Source: an uncultured Poribacteria bacterium (lineage in GTDB: Bacteria > Poribacteria > WGA-4E > PCPOR2b). From it: a stretch of 64,000 bases of DNA. Below, piece after piece: positions 1 to 8,826 of the stretch. The notes under the pieces were generated by a model. That model made no database searches, had not been told where the DNA came from, and saw only the letters and a program-made list of their open reading frames with translations. The position numbers and the translations under genes were made by a program. The stretch covers positions 1,793,940 to 1,857,939 of the forward strand of contig OY282444.1 in NCBI GenBank assembly GCA_958296125.1. Reading direction: 5' to 3'. Numbering within the stretch: position 1 is the first letter of the stretch; the number at the start of each line of letters is the position of its first letter.

Positions 1-186
1 AAGGGGCATCTTCGTATCGGCGCAACCAACATACGATCCGCCTCTTTTGCCATGGACGAATTTGAACTTTATGACCGTCCCTTAACCGAAAAAGAAGTGG
101 AGTTGGATGCCAAAGGCTTACTTCTGTCGGTCGAGCCCCAAAGGAAATTGACAACCACCTGGGGCCATCTCAAAACCGGTCGTTAA
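1..186 (+). CDS. LamG-type protein, C-terminal end (partial)
   Basis: The window opens inside a gene read in frame 1 and closed by TAA at 184-186. The 61 visible residues contain MDEFELYDRPLTEKEVELDA, the closing strand and helix of a concanavalin-A-like LamG/laminin-G fold. A short tail with KLTTTWGHLK follows, a layout I associate with secreted LamG proteins of Poribacteria-like genomes. The function is probably carbohydrate or protein binding outside the cell. The N-terminus and signal peptide lie outside the window. A second LamG protein occurs at 51566-53026. Confidence 0.7.
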   Translation, partial: KGHLRIGATNIRSASFAMDEFELYDRPLTEKEVELDAKGLLLSVEPQRKLTTTWGHLKTGR

Positions 187-238
187 TCGAGGGGCCTGCT
201 GAGATAGATTATAGGGGAAAGCAAATGAGAGGTAGTTA

Positions 239-1468
239 GTGCCCCAGCATAAAAACCATGTTATCGGATATAGTATTCTCATCATTCTGATTAGCATGGG
301 GACACGGCAGACATTTGGCATTTATCTGCAGCCGATTACTGATGAACTCGGTGTTGGACGTGAACTGTTTAGCTTAGCCATAGCCCTCCAAAGTATTATT
401 GGGGGTCTGCCATTTGCGGGCGTGCTGGCAGATCGTTACGGTTCGCGCTGGGTGGCGATGGGCGGTGGGTTACTATTCGCTGTATCGATGTATTTGATAT
501 CGATGACAACTCATTGGATCGGTTTGATGCTCGGTTTTGGTGTGTTGTCTGGCGTGGCTCTGAGTTGTGTATCGTATGTCGTTGTATTGGGTGCGGTGGT
601 GCAGGTAGTTCCACCTGAACGGCGCAGCAGAACATTTGGCTTTATCACAGCCGCCGGTTCGGTTGGGATGTTTATTGTCGTGCCAGTCGCACAACACATC
701 TTGAATACCTTTGGTTGGCGAACCACTTTTGCAATTTTTGCAGGCTTTGTGGGTTTGACTGCCTTATTAGCCGTGGGATACCCCAACCCCGCTCGAAAAC
801 AACAGGTTGCAGGCGATGCATCCACGGATAAGCCTTCTGAGTCGCTAACTCAAGTGTTGGCTAAGGCAAGCCAGCATTCGGGATATTGGCTGCTGACTAT
901 CGGTTTTTTTGTCTGCGGCTTCCACGTTTCGTATGTTGCGTCCCACTTACCCGCCTATCTCACTGATAACGGATTATCAGCTACAGCCGGAGCAACCGCA
1001 CTCTCGCTGGTAGGATTGTTTAATCTATTTGGTTCTACGCTATTTGGCTACCTAGGCGATCATTATCGCAAGAAATACCTGCTGAGTGGTCTTTATCTTG
1101 GTCGGTCGCTCGTTATCAGCCTGTTTCTCCTCTTTCCAGTAACCGAAACCACGGCGATGATTTTTGGTGCTGTGATTGGTTTTTTATGGTTGGCTACTGT
1201 ACCGTTGACGAGTGGCACGGTGGCGCAAATTTTCGGTCCTCGTTACTTATCCACGCTGTACGGAATTGTATTTTTTAGCCACCAAGTGGGGAGTTTTCTT
1301 GGGGTTTGGCTTGGAGGCCGAATTTATGACGCAACAGGGATGTACACGCCTGTATGGATAATTGCGATTATCCTAGGTGTGCTGGCTTGCATAGTTCATC
1401 TTCCCATTGCGGATCGACCTGTATATCCACTTAGGACAACAGGCGCGACGCTTGAGGATGGTGCATAG
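239..1468 (+). CDS. MFS transporter
   Basis: A 409-residue major facilitator superfamily permease with about 12 hydrophobic segments in two halves, split by a polar loop near residues 185-215. The loop after TM2 carries the motif-A-like GVLADRYGSRW (about 60-70). The N-terminus (GTRQTFGIYLQPITDELG) resembles the monocarboxylate/oxalate-formate type of MFS carrier, so an organic-anion substrate is possible but not shown. I chose the GTG at 239 because GAGAGG (227-232) lies 6 bases upstream. It stands alone: the preceding LamG gene ends 52 bases before, and the next gene starts 205 bases after. Confidence 0.85.
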   Translation: MPQHKNHVIGYSILIILISMGTRQTFGIYLQPITDELGVGRELFSLAIALQSIIGGLPFAGVLADRYGSRWVAMGGGLLFAVSMYLISMTTHWIGLMLGFGVLSGVALSCVSYVVVLGAVVQVVPPERRSRTFGFITAAGSVGMFIVVPVAQHILNTFGWRTTFAIFAGFVGLTALLAVGYPNPARKQQVAGDASTDKPSESLTQVLAKASQHSGYWLLTIGFFVCGFHVSYVASHLPAYLTDNGLSATAGATALSLVGLFNLFGSTLFGYLGDHYRKKYLLSGLYLGRSLVISLFLLFPVTETTAMIFGAVIGFLWLATVPLTSGTVAQIFGPRYLSTLYGIVFFSHQVGSFLGVWLGGRIYDATGMYTPVWIIAIILGVLACIVHLPIADRPVYPLRTTGATLEDGA

Positions 1469-1673
1469 TATATGCAGTGCCAAGGCTTTGCCCCTTCCTT
1501 GCCTCCCTTCACCTTGCCAAAAATGGCGAAAAAAAACGCCCCATAACCACAGCCATCCTCTCTTTTTTGCGTGACAAGTCCTATTCCAATATGTTAAAAT
1601 ACTTCTCGCTGATATGATGCCAGCTAAGTTGAAAATTCCAGAAGAAATACAAGGTTGATTAACAGATAAAACT

Positions 1674-2138
1674 ATGGCATACAAAGTCTCAATGTGCATC
1701 GTTGTTGTGAGTCCTCCAGTCGGAGTCGATTTCTCTTTGGAAAACAACGGGAACTTGGTTTCGGTTACTCAATCCACAGGGGAGGATATTACGTTTGATT
1801 TTGACACGGTTGTGAAAGCGCATCGTAACACGGGCGTTCCCAACTTTACGGGGGCATTCGCACGGGGAACTCCCTCGAAACGGTTCTTCTACGTCAATAT
1901 CGGGGAGTTGGCAGGTCAAGCGGATTGTAAATGGAGCAGAAGGGCAAAAATCTGGATTTCATCGGGTTATCCAAAATTTAACCTCCAGGAGGAAGTGACT
2001 TGGGGAATGGTGAAAGCGGTATCCCAAAATCCGAATAAGGTTCTTATGGCGAGATATATGGGAACAGATAAAGATGGTGGACCTAGTTGTGCAACTGTTG
2101 AACTTATAGATGGTGGGTGGATTATTGCTAACAAGTGA
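1674..2138 (+). CDS. DUF5990 family protein
   Basis: A 154-residue cytoplasmic protein. It matches my memory of the DUF5990 family: an N-terminal PPVGVDFSLE strand, a central NFTGAFARGTPSKRFFYVNI segment, and a C-terminal GTDKDGGPSCATV motif. The biochemical role of the family is unknown. The start may be ATG 1674 or ATG 1692, seven codons in; neither has a strong Shine-Dalgarno sequence. The 205 bases upstream contain no recognisable gene. It converges with the membrane-protein gene ending at 2230. Confidence 0.75.
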   Translation: MAYKVSMCIVVVSPPVGVDFSLENNGNLVSVTQSTGEDITFDFDTVVKAHRNTGVPNFTGAFARGTPSKRFFYVNIGELAGQADCKWSRRAKIWISSGYPKFNLQEEVTWGMVKAVSQNPNKVLMARYMGTDKDGGPSCATVELIDGGWIIANK

Positions 2139-2229
2139 TTGCCGACAAATCAAGCTGCGGGTTTGCATGCCCCAGTTATGAAGTGTTGGGTTTCACGGGC
2201 AGGTTCAGGGAGGTTTCACACCAATTTTT

Positions 2230-4143
2230 TTAGATAAATCGATACGTTGCCTGCCCAAGAATCGTTCCGACCGCGCCCCAGAAGCTTGCGGTCACAAACT
2301 CTCCCAAAACGAGACCGATAAAAAATGCGCTCGCCTGTCGATGCTGCCTGAGCCCACCGAATCGGAGGATGATTAATTTGGTCAACCAGCTAATGAAGAT
2401 TGAAAACCATAAAAGATTGAGCGACCATGTCCCACCAATCACGTATCCCGCCGGATGAAAGGGCCACCAGATGAAAAGCCGACGCATAATCAGAAACCCC
2501 AACCCGATACCGAATCCCCCACCCATAAAGATTAACGATTTGATATCCGTGCCCCGTGGATAGCTCAACCAGTTTTGCAGACGGTTAAAGATGGGCCAAC
2601 CCGGCCACGTACTCCCTTGGTAGCGATAGGCGGTGTGTAGGTAAGCCCAACAAGCGGCAATTGCTCCAACCACCGTGGCAATCAGGATACCCGCGATCAG
2701 CAGCCCATTTATGGAGAGATTCATCCGATCTGCAAGCCGAAATGCTTCCAGTTGATGCGGCTGTGGGTTGCTCCGATGGGCATAAGTGAAGAAGTGGAGA
2801 TAGGAGAATAATGTAAGGCTTGTGGGACCAATTGCTTGTGTGCCGAACCCTGTCACGACAATGTCTTCGGGGCGGAACGCGAAATCGTGCATCGGGTAGC
2901 CTGCTTCGACACGGATGCGTGTCACTACCGTTGAAAGTCCAAAGAAGATTAGGAAAAAGACCGCCGCAACCCACACGGACATCCCCGCAACGTAGCAGAA
3001 CCCGATGAGATAGCTCATGCTCGCAAAAATGCTAAAAACTGCCCAGCGATAGTGTCGTATCTCCGCTCGGTTGCCCGGAATCCCGCGTTGGTTATCTCCG
3101 GTGCGTTGCGCCGGACCTGCAAACCGTTCCGCCGTGGTGGGCATTCTGAAAAAGCTCTGTAGAATTTCCCGTCCGGTAGACCGCAGCCCCCATAATGTCA
3201 TAAACAAGATTGCCGCGCAAGTGCCGATGGATTGCTCCCATGTAAAGGGAAATCCGGCTAGCAGGCTACCACCGGAGAAGACTGTTCCCACCACCCTCTC
3301 CATCCGCCAAAACCAATAGAAAAACCAACAAGAGAAAGAGAGGTCTAGCGGCATAAAGAATGCTAGCCCGATAGCAAATGGGTGAAACTCGATCGGGATC
3401 CAACCGAGTGCGCTCCACGGCTTCGTGGTGAAATACTGGCTCAGAAGATAGCGTCCATAGAAGATATTTGGCGCGATGGGGAATAGGGTGTGAATACCGT
3501 TGACGAGGTTAAACACCAGCGAGATGGCGAACCCAATCCAGATCAGGCGCGTTTTGAACAGGCGAGGGCCGTTGTTGATGATGTCTAACGGTATTTGGGC
3601 GAGGGGGTAACTGAGGCGTTCATGTGCTGTCCAGTGCTTGCGGACTAGGAGGTTGATGCCTAGCATACAAACCAACAGCGCGATGATGACGGTACACCAT
3701 GCAAGGCATGGTATAACCCACGCGTTGAAGTATTCGGCAATGTAAAAGGTGTTATCGTAAAATGTGCCGCGGTCTTTGTAGTAGCCAGCTAACACCGATT
3801 TGTCTGTGACGACGAGCCAACGCGGTACATAGCGATGGAAGAGTTCCTGCCAATCGTTCTCAGGCGCGGCGAAGTAGAACGCGTGTCCGATGAGCGGGAA
3901 CAGTCGCTGAATCATGTCGTGACCGGCGATGGCTGAAGAGACGCACAGCATCACGTAGATCAACACCATGTCGCTCGAATCCAGTGCGAATTTCGGAACG
4001 TAACGCTTGATCCACGGATTAATCAGGCTCAAGACGAAGATGCCGAAGATCGCGTTCATGAACAGCGACACCCGCGTAAAGTTCACACCGTGGCCCGTGA
4101 TGCCTGTATCAACAACCCAGAGACTGTTGATTGGCAAAACCAC
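2230..4143 (-). CDS. DUF6785-type multi-pass membrane protein
   Basis: A large integral membrane protein (637 residues from the GTG at 4143) with about 14 hydrophobic segments. It is clearly paralogous to the protein at 5673-7637: both carry LPINS/MPINA near the start, HxRLSYPLAQ/HEKLPYPITQ after the fifth helix, and RxEAGYPMHD/RAELGPPAHD in the middle. I associate it with the DUF6784/DUF6785 family; the substrate is unknown, but its steady pairing with PhyH oxygenases suggests uptake or export of the oxygenase substrate or product. The true N-terminus is probably longer: homology to the paralogue continues upstream of 4143 to an ATC codon at 4228-4230 placed 6 bases after AGGAGG. No in-frame ATG lies in between. 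Confidence 0.8.
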   Translation of the reverse strand: MVLPINSLWVVDTGITGHGVNFTRVSLFMNAIFGIFVLSLINPWIKRYVPKFALDSSDMVLIYVMLCVSSAIAGHDMIQRLFPLIGHAFYFAAPENDWQELFHRYVPRWLVVTDKSVLAGYYKDRGTFYDNTFYIAEYFNAWVIPCLAWCTVIIALLVCMLGINLLVRKHWTAHERLSYPLAQIPLDIINNGPRLFKTRLIWIGFAISLVFNLVNGIHTLFPIAPNIFYGRYLLSQYFTTKPWSALGWIPIEFHPFAIGLAFFMPLDLSFSCWFFYWFWRMERVVGTVFSGGSLLAGFPFTWEQSIGTCAAILFMTLWGLRSTGREILQSFFRMPTTAERFAGPAQRTGDNQRGIPGNRAEIRHYRWAVFSIFASMSYLIGFCYVAGMSVWVAAVFFLIFFGLSTVVTRIRVEAGYPMHDFAFRPEDIVVTGFGTQAIGPTSLTLFSYLHFFTYAHRSNPQPHQLEAFRLADRMNLSINGLLIAGILIATVVGAIAACWAYLHTAYRYQGSTWPGWPIFNRLQNWLSYPRGTDIKSLIFMGGGFGIGLGFLIMRRLFIWWPFHPAGYVIGGTWSLNLLWFSIFISWLTKLIILRFGGLRQHRQASAFFIGLVLGEFVTASFWGAVGTILGQATYRFI

Positions 4144-4236
4144 GAGACCGATGAAGAGCAGCTTGCAAATCTGTGCGGTTAGGTTCGGTTTGGCTTGGCT
4201 GGATGGTTTGATGTGTGGCGCACGGATGATGAGGTG

Positions 4237-4242
4237 CCTCCT
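4237..4242 (-). promoter_or_regulatory. AGGAGG ribosome-binding site before a non-standard start
   Basis: On the minus strand AGGAGG is followed by CACCTC and then ATC ATC, in frame with the DUF6785-type gene. In-frame stops (TGA TAG) lie just upstream of the AGGAGG, so the site belongs to this gene rather than to a longer one. It argues that translation begins at 4230 or 4227 instead of GTG 4143. Confidence 0.5.
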
Positions 4243-4314
4243 GTCGTTGGTGTGCTATCACTAAATATAGGGGGGTGCCGTGACAGGAGCTGCATCAAAC
4301 GTGCCCCATAAGAG

Positions 4315-4352
4315 GTGAGGAGTGACGAGTGACTCACTTATCACTCCTTCAC
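4315..4352 (-). terminator. Imperfect hairpin between PhyH and DUF6785 genes
   Basis: A long interrupted inverted repeat with arms of about 18 bases (GTGAAGGAGTGATAAGTGA on the minus strand) and two mismatches plus one bulge. It lies just after the PhyH stop at 4366 and before the next gene. No T-run follows on the minus strand, so it may stabilise mRNA ends or attenuate rather than terminate. Confidence 0.4.
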
Positions 4353-4365
4353 GTTGGTTGGAGAT

Positions 4366-5226
4366 TCACCTGGTTTTCTGAGCGTAGAGTGGCTTTTCCA
4401 GAACGGTCTGGGTTTCGTAGATCGAACCGCCTCGCTCCGCACGGGGGAGGGACATGCGAACCGGAGCATCAATCATACGTACCTGATTCGTGAGTTCGCC
4501 ACGCAGGACATTGGCACTTAAACCATCCCAGTCACCTCCGCTCAACGGCCATGCATCAACTGCGGTATAGGCAGCGAGCAGTAAACGGCGTGGCGTGCTG
4601 GAGGTGTTGGGTGCAGAGCCGTGGAGGGTACGGACATGATGAATCGAAATACCTCCGGCTTTGACTGTGATGGGAACGGCACCATCCGGCGTAAAATTGG
4701 GGTCAGTGACCGCACCAGCGAAACGGCCGTCTTGGTGATGGTCGTAGATTGGACCCGTGTGGGAGCCGGGGATGACCATTAGCCCGCCATTTTCGATTGA
4801 CATATCATCAATAGCAACACCGACCGCCAACACGTCATCGTTCGTATGGGGGTAGAACGCCCAATCCTGATGCCATTCAACAGGGCTGCCAAAATCGGGG
4901 TATTTCATATTCAGTTTGCTGCCCATAGAGCGGACACCGGGCCCAACTAATTGCTCAACGATGTCGATAATAGGTTCGTAACATCGCACCTGATCATAGA
5001 CAATGTGTTGAGCTGCCGGGTTTTTGATACGGCGTACGCGGGGAGATTCTGAGCTATGACCGGGTTCAAGATCAAAAACGTCGGTATGTTCGGTGACCTC
5101 GCGGGATTTTTCCACAAATTCATCTGTCACGCGACGCAGGTCGATGATATCCTGCGTCGAAAGCACACTCTCGACACCGATGTAACCATTTTCATGATAG
5201 AAGTCAACCTGTTTCTGAGTTAGCAT
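4366..5226 (-). CDS. Phytanoyl-CoA dioxygenase (PhyH) family protein
   Basis: A 286-residue Fe(II)/2-oxoglutarate-dependent oxygenase. The facial-triad HxD is visible as VEWHQDWAFYPH (about residue 120), the distal His as IHHVRTLHGSAPN, and the 2-oxoglutarate-binding Arg in STPRRLLLAAY. The PGSHTGP loop is typical of PhyH/ectoine-hydroxylase-like members. I use ATG 5226 because AGGAG lies about 8 bases upstream; the open frame extends 18 codons further but lacks such a site. It precedes the DUF6785-type gene ending at 2230 and forms one of two PhyH-DUF6785 pairs. The substrate is not predictable. Confidence 0.85.
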   Translation of the reverse strand: MLTQKQVDFYHENGYIGVESVLSTQDIIDLRRVTDEFVEKSREVTEHTDVFDLEPGHSSESPRVRRIKNPAAQHIVYDQVRCYEPIIDIVEQLVGPGVRSMGSKLNMKYPDFGSPVEWHQDWAFYPHTNDDVLAVGVAIDDMSIENGGLMVIPGSHTGPIYDHHQDGRFAGAVTDPNFTPDGAVPITVKAGGISIHHVRTLHGSAPNTSSTPRRLLLAAYTAVDAWPLSGGDWDGLSANVLRGELTNQVRMIDAPVRMSLPRAERGGSIYETQTVLEKPLYAQKTR

Positions 5227-5672
5227 TATGTAACTCCTTTCGCATAAAGCGATTGAGGAAGCCTGCGAATCAACTCGCAAGCTGAGGACTTACTCTAGTT
5301 GAGGGGTTTGTAAAAATCTAGTTGACACAATCAGTCAAAGAGGGTTTCCTATTGTTACCCCAACAAAAAGGAGGCCCGCCATGGCACTAAAACCCACTGT
5401 GAGTAGGATGGAGGTGCTTCCCATAACACCCCCAATTAGAATTGCCTATAGAGGAGTAATACATGGACATTAGCAGGCAACCCTTATATTTAGTTTAACA
5501 CGGAAAAACAACAAAAAACAACACTTTTTTTGAAACAATGTAAAACCGAAAAGTTAAGTGTGCAAAAATTATACTGAATTTAAGCCCATCACTAAGCAAT
5601 CCTCAAATATCAAGTAAAGCGGTAAACGATGTGCTGAGATGCGGGATTGTGAATCTGGCAGACGCAGGGAGA
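5227..5672. other. 446-base intergenic region with small antisense ORFs
   Basis: No conserved gene is evident between the two PhyH/DUF6785 modules. The stretch holds two overlapping short open frames on opposite strands (5335-5424 minus, 5381-5473 plus) and an A-rich section (5500-5560). No clear promoter pair or terminator was found. Confidence 0.4.
5335..5424 (-). CDS. Possible 29-residue hydrophobic peptide
   Basis: ATG at 5424 follows a GGGGG run at 4 bases and opens a 29-codon frame reading MGSTSILLTVGFSAMAGLLF and on to a TGA stop. It is nearly all hydrophobic, enough for one membrane helix. It could be a small membrane protein or a leftover of a larger permease. A plus-strand frame of 30 codons with a perfect AAGGAGG site overlaps it antisense, so at most one is likely real. 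Confidence 0.2.
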   Translation of the reverse strand: MGSTSILLTVGFSAMAGLLFVGVTIGNPL

Positions 5673-7637
5673 TCACTGTACTGTCCAGAACCACACGACA
5701 TACATCGGTGTCTCTAAAATTACACCTAGGATAGCCCAATAGCTGCCGCTCACCACATCGCCCAAGACCAGCCCTAGGAAGAAGGGCAATACGCGTCGGT
5801 ACAGACGCGCTCCGCCGTATTTGAGTATCGCAAGCTTGGCGACTGAGGAGAGGATTAACACGAGCCAGAATTGATCTAGCGTTCCACCGTTGATGCCTAT
5901 CACATAACCGACCGGGTGGAGGGGCCACCAGATAAACTTGAGTCGCATGATACCGAGAAACATCGTAAATATAAATGACAGACCGATGACCGCTGATCCG
6001 TAAATATCGGTCGGGCGTGGAAATTGTAACCAGCCAGCCAGTCGGTTGTAGGTCCCCCAGCCAGGCCCCAAAATCATTCCGGCCTTGCTGCCTCCATGCT
6101 TATACAGAACGTAAAGGTACATCAGAAACGCCGAGAAAACGCCTAGCACAATTGCAAAGAGCATCACCCCCAACAATTTACGATGGTTCATTCCGGTGCG
6201 TTGCGCCAGCTTAAAGCCTTCAAGCTGATGCGGCATAGGTTGGCTGCGATTCTGGCTGTTAAACCACGAAAAAAGCGAGAATACTACCAAATTACCACGC
6301 CCGAATGGACGTATCCCAAACACCGTCGTCAAGGCGGTCTGCGGATTGACACCAGCCATGTCGTGGGCAGGGGGGCCAAGTTCAGCGCGGACACGGGTCA
6401 CAGCCATTGTGATCATTATGTACAACCCGAAAAATAGCACGAATACCCACATAGACATCCCCGCCTGATTGCAGATTAGATAGAGGAGGAGGAGACAAAC
6501 TACAATTCCTAAGGCTGCTGATCGATAGCGCATCGGTTCCGTCGAATCGCTGATAGATGTGCTCATGCCGATAATCCGTTTACCAATTTCCCGAAAATGT
6601 TGCCGGCCTGCCCACATTGCTATCACAACAATCGCAAGTGCCGCGCCCATTGCTTGGTTCGGTTGAAAAGGATAGTAAGGGATTGTATACCAGCCAGCCG
6701 CCCTTCCTCCAATGTATTGCGCCTTGCGGACCCAGTAGAAAAACGCTGTTGAAAAGCTCACATCCAGTGGCAAAAGAAAACACAAGCCGATAAAAAACAA
6801 GCGCAGGTGAAAGAAGGTTCCTCCAATTGCATTCCATGGCTCCTCGGTAAGCCACAGCGAGAGGTCCGCAGTCTTTTCGCGAATTGGTATCAGTGGGAAG
6901 GACGGATAAAGGAAATTAATTCCGTTGATAATTTCGATGCCCGCTGCAATCGAGAACCCCAACCACATGCTGCGGTTCCGAAAGAGCTGCATTCCGGGCG
7001 CAGTCATATCGAGCGGCAGTTGGGTAATTGGATATGGTAATTTTTCATGCTCAATCCATTGGCGTCGGAGCAGGACATTTACAAAGGCAACGAGAGCAAA
7101 AATCAGGGAGGAGATGACTGTCCAACCCAGGATAGGAACGATCCAGTAGCGCAGATACCCCTCCGTGAAGAAATTAGCTCCTCCCTCATAAAAAGGACGG
7201 GCAGCGGTTATGTTACCCATGACGAGCCAGTTCGGGAGGTAAGGCTGGAGAATCTGTTTCCATTCGTTTTCGGGAGTGGCAAACCAGAAAGCATGACAAA
7301 GGGGTCCCATGAGACCGACCATGTTATCGTGGGCAACCACCGCTGTGACACATGCCAGCATGACATAGATGACTAGGAGTTCGGCTTGGCTCAACGCATA
7401 TGCTGGCAAGAAGCGTTGGGCAATATAGTTCAAGAGTGCCAACACGAAAATGATGAAAATGACATTCATCGGGATAGAGGTTGCGGAGAAATGGAATCCG
7501 TGCCAGAGCATCTCTTCCATCCCGATCCAGTAAGCATTAATCGGCATAAGTACGCAACCCAATATCACAGCGCGTAAGGTAATTCGCGACTGAGAAGGTT
7601 GAAGCGTAGAGGGAGAGGCTTTCATTATTTCTTTCAT
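5673..7637 (-). CDS. DUF6785-type multi-pass membrane protein
   Basis: A 654-residue integral membrane protein with about 14 hydrophobic segments, paralogous to the one at 2230-4143 along its whole length. Shared signatures include MPINAYW near the N-terminus, WIEHEKLPYPITQLPLDM after helix 5, RVRAELGPPAHDMAG in the middle, and a RLKFIWWPLHPVGY segment near the C-terminus. I chose ATG 7637, which has GGAGA about 10 bases upstream. The open frame runs 45 codons further, but that stretch is polar and not shared with the paralogue. It lies 152 bases downstream of a PhyH gene. Function unknown; a transporter coupled to the oxygenase is the simplest idea. Confidence 0.8.
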   Translation of the reverse strand: MKEIMKASPSTLQPSQSRITLRAVILGCVLMPINAYWIGMEEMLWHGFHFSATSIPMNVIFIIFVLALLNYIAQRFLPAYALSQAELLVIYVMLACVTAVVAHDNMVGLMGPLCHAFWFATPENEWKQILQPYLPNWLVMGNITAARPFYEGGANFFTEGYLRYWIVPILGWTVISSLIFALVAFVNVLLRRQWIEHEKLPYPITQLPLDMTAPGMQLFRNRSMWLGFSIAAGIEIINGINFLYPSFPLIPIREKTADLSLWLTEEPWNAIGGTFFHLRLFFIGLCFLLPLDVSFSTAFFYWVRKAQYIGGRAAGWYTIPYYPFQPNQAMGAALAIVVIAMWAGRQHFREIGKRIIGMSTSISDSTEPMRYRSAALGIVVCLLLLYLICNQAGMSMWVFVLFFGLYIMITMAVTRVRAELGPPAHDMAGVNPQTALTTVFGIRPFGRGNLVVFSLFSWFNSQNRSQPMPHQLEGFKLAQRTGMNHRKLLGVMLFAIVLGVFSAFLMYLYVLYKHGGSKAGMILGPGWGTYNRLAGWLQFPRPTDIYGSAVIGLSFIFTMFLGIMRLKFIWWPLHPVGYVIGINGGTLDQFWLVLILSSVAKLAILKYGGARLYRRVLPFFLGLVLGDVVSGSYWAILGVILETPMYVVWFWTVQ

Positions 7638-7789
7638 AAAATCATTTCTCCGGTCCGTTGAAGAATTTGCTGCGGTCAGTTTTCTTCCATTCCGCTTTGC
7701 CCCCTCTGGGCCTGGGCAACCCCGTCTCCCTTCAAAGTTGAGGAAATACAGATGGGGTAACAGGATATGCAAAGACTTTTGCTAGGCAC

Positions 7790-8668
7790 TTACTTGTGGG
7801 AGTTCATTTCGGCTTTGCCGCGTGGTTTGTGGGGTTCCGGATCTTCACCGGGTTGTACTAGAGTAGCCCCATCGTCCTCAATAAGAGGCCGGTTGTAGAT
7901 ATAAGGCGGTTCAAGTGCTGCCTGCTGCACTTCTGTCAACTCGTTAACCCATGTCGGCAGGCTGGTTTGAAAAATGCCGCCGCTGGCGTGCATATACTTT
8001 GGGCAATAGCGGTAGAGTAGAGAACGCCTCTCATGATTAGCTTTCCAAGGCAGGGCACCGTGAATAGTGGCTTCCATGAAGATTACGAGATCACCTGCTT
8101 TGCTTGCCACGTTATACACAACTTCTTGGTTGTCGTCGTAAAGCATGATATCTTCGGGGCAAAGGAAGTTAGCTTTATGGCTACCGGGAATAACAGCGAC
8201 CCCGCCATCTCCGGGATTGATGTCGGCCAACTGGAACTGGCAGACGATTAGGCCGACGCGCATCTCGCCATTCGCATAGGTATAATACTGCACACCGTCG
8301 AAATGCCTACTGGTCGCACCGTGTAATCCGTGTCCACCGGTGCCCTTCCTTGAGACTAGCAAAAAAGGCTCATGGTCCATCCGCCATCCACGACCAAAAA
8401 GGGTATTGAGGTAGGGGATGAGTTTTCGGTGGGCTATCAGATCTCGGAACGGTTGGCACCACGGTTGCTCCCAAGTTAGCATACCTGTGATAGATCGACG
8501 CTTGTATTTGCCATCCATGCCAAGGCCGTACATTTTGTCATCCTCTGTGTATTTGTCTGGGTTGGCATCAACGGCTTCGTTGAGCACCTGGACCTCCCCG
8601 GGAGTCAAGAAGTTTTCGACCCGGAGGTAGCCCCGCAGATCGAAGAGGAATTTTTCACGTTCGTTCAT
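7790..8668 (-). CDS. Phytanoyl-CoA dioxygenase (PhyH) family protein
   Basis: A 292-residue Fe(II)/2-oxoglutarate oxygenase. HxD is in ATSRHFDGVQYY, the VIPGSHKANF loop follows, the distal His is in ATIHGALPW, and the Arg is in ERRSLLYRY. ATG 8668 has GGAG 7 bases upstream on the minus strand; the open frame extends 26 codons further without a comparable site. It begins the second PhyH-DUF6785 pair. The protein differs enough from the PhyH at 4366 that the two modules probably act on different substrates. Confidence 0.85.
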   Translation of the reverse strand: MNEREKFLFDLRGYLRVENFLTPGEVQVLNEAVDANPDKYTEDDKMYGLGMDGKYKRRSITGMLTWEQPWCQPFRDLIAHRKLIPYLNTLFGRGWRMDHEPFLLVSRKGTGGHGLHGATSRHFDGVQYYTYANGEMRVGLIVCQFQLADINPGDGGVAVIPGSHKANFLCPEDIMLYDDNQEVVYNVASKAGDLVIFMEATIHGALPWKANHERRSLLYRYCPKYMHASGGIFQTSLPTWVNELTEVQQAALEPPYIYNRPLIEDDGATLVQPGEDPEPHKPRGKAEMNSHK

Positions 8669-8826
8669 ATTATACTCCACGTTTTGTGTCATGCCAGCTA
8701 AAGCACATGCCTTCCGTTGTTGTGGATGGGTCGGTGTTGAAAGCAATCCAAATCACCACGATATATTCACCTCATCGTTACCCCAATCTGAGTGAGCCAA
8801 CAAGAGTATCCCTGTCTACCGTCCGA

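Noticed and set aside
1500-1560. Possible terminator after the MFS gene
   Set aside because: The C-rich and A-rich runs do not form a convincing stem next to a T-run.
5569-5928. 119-codon minus-strand frame at the end of the DUF6785-type gene
   Set aside because: It overlaps the membrane-protein gene in another frame and is Arg/Ser rich without domain features.
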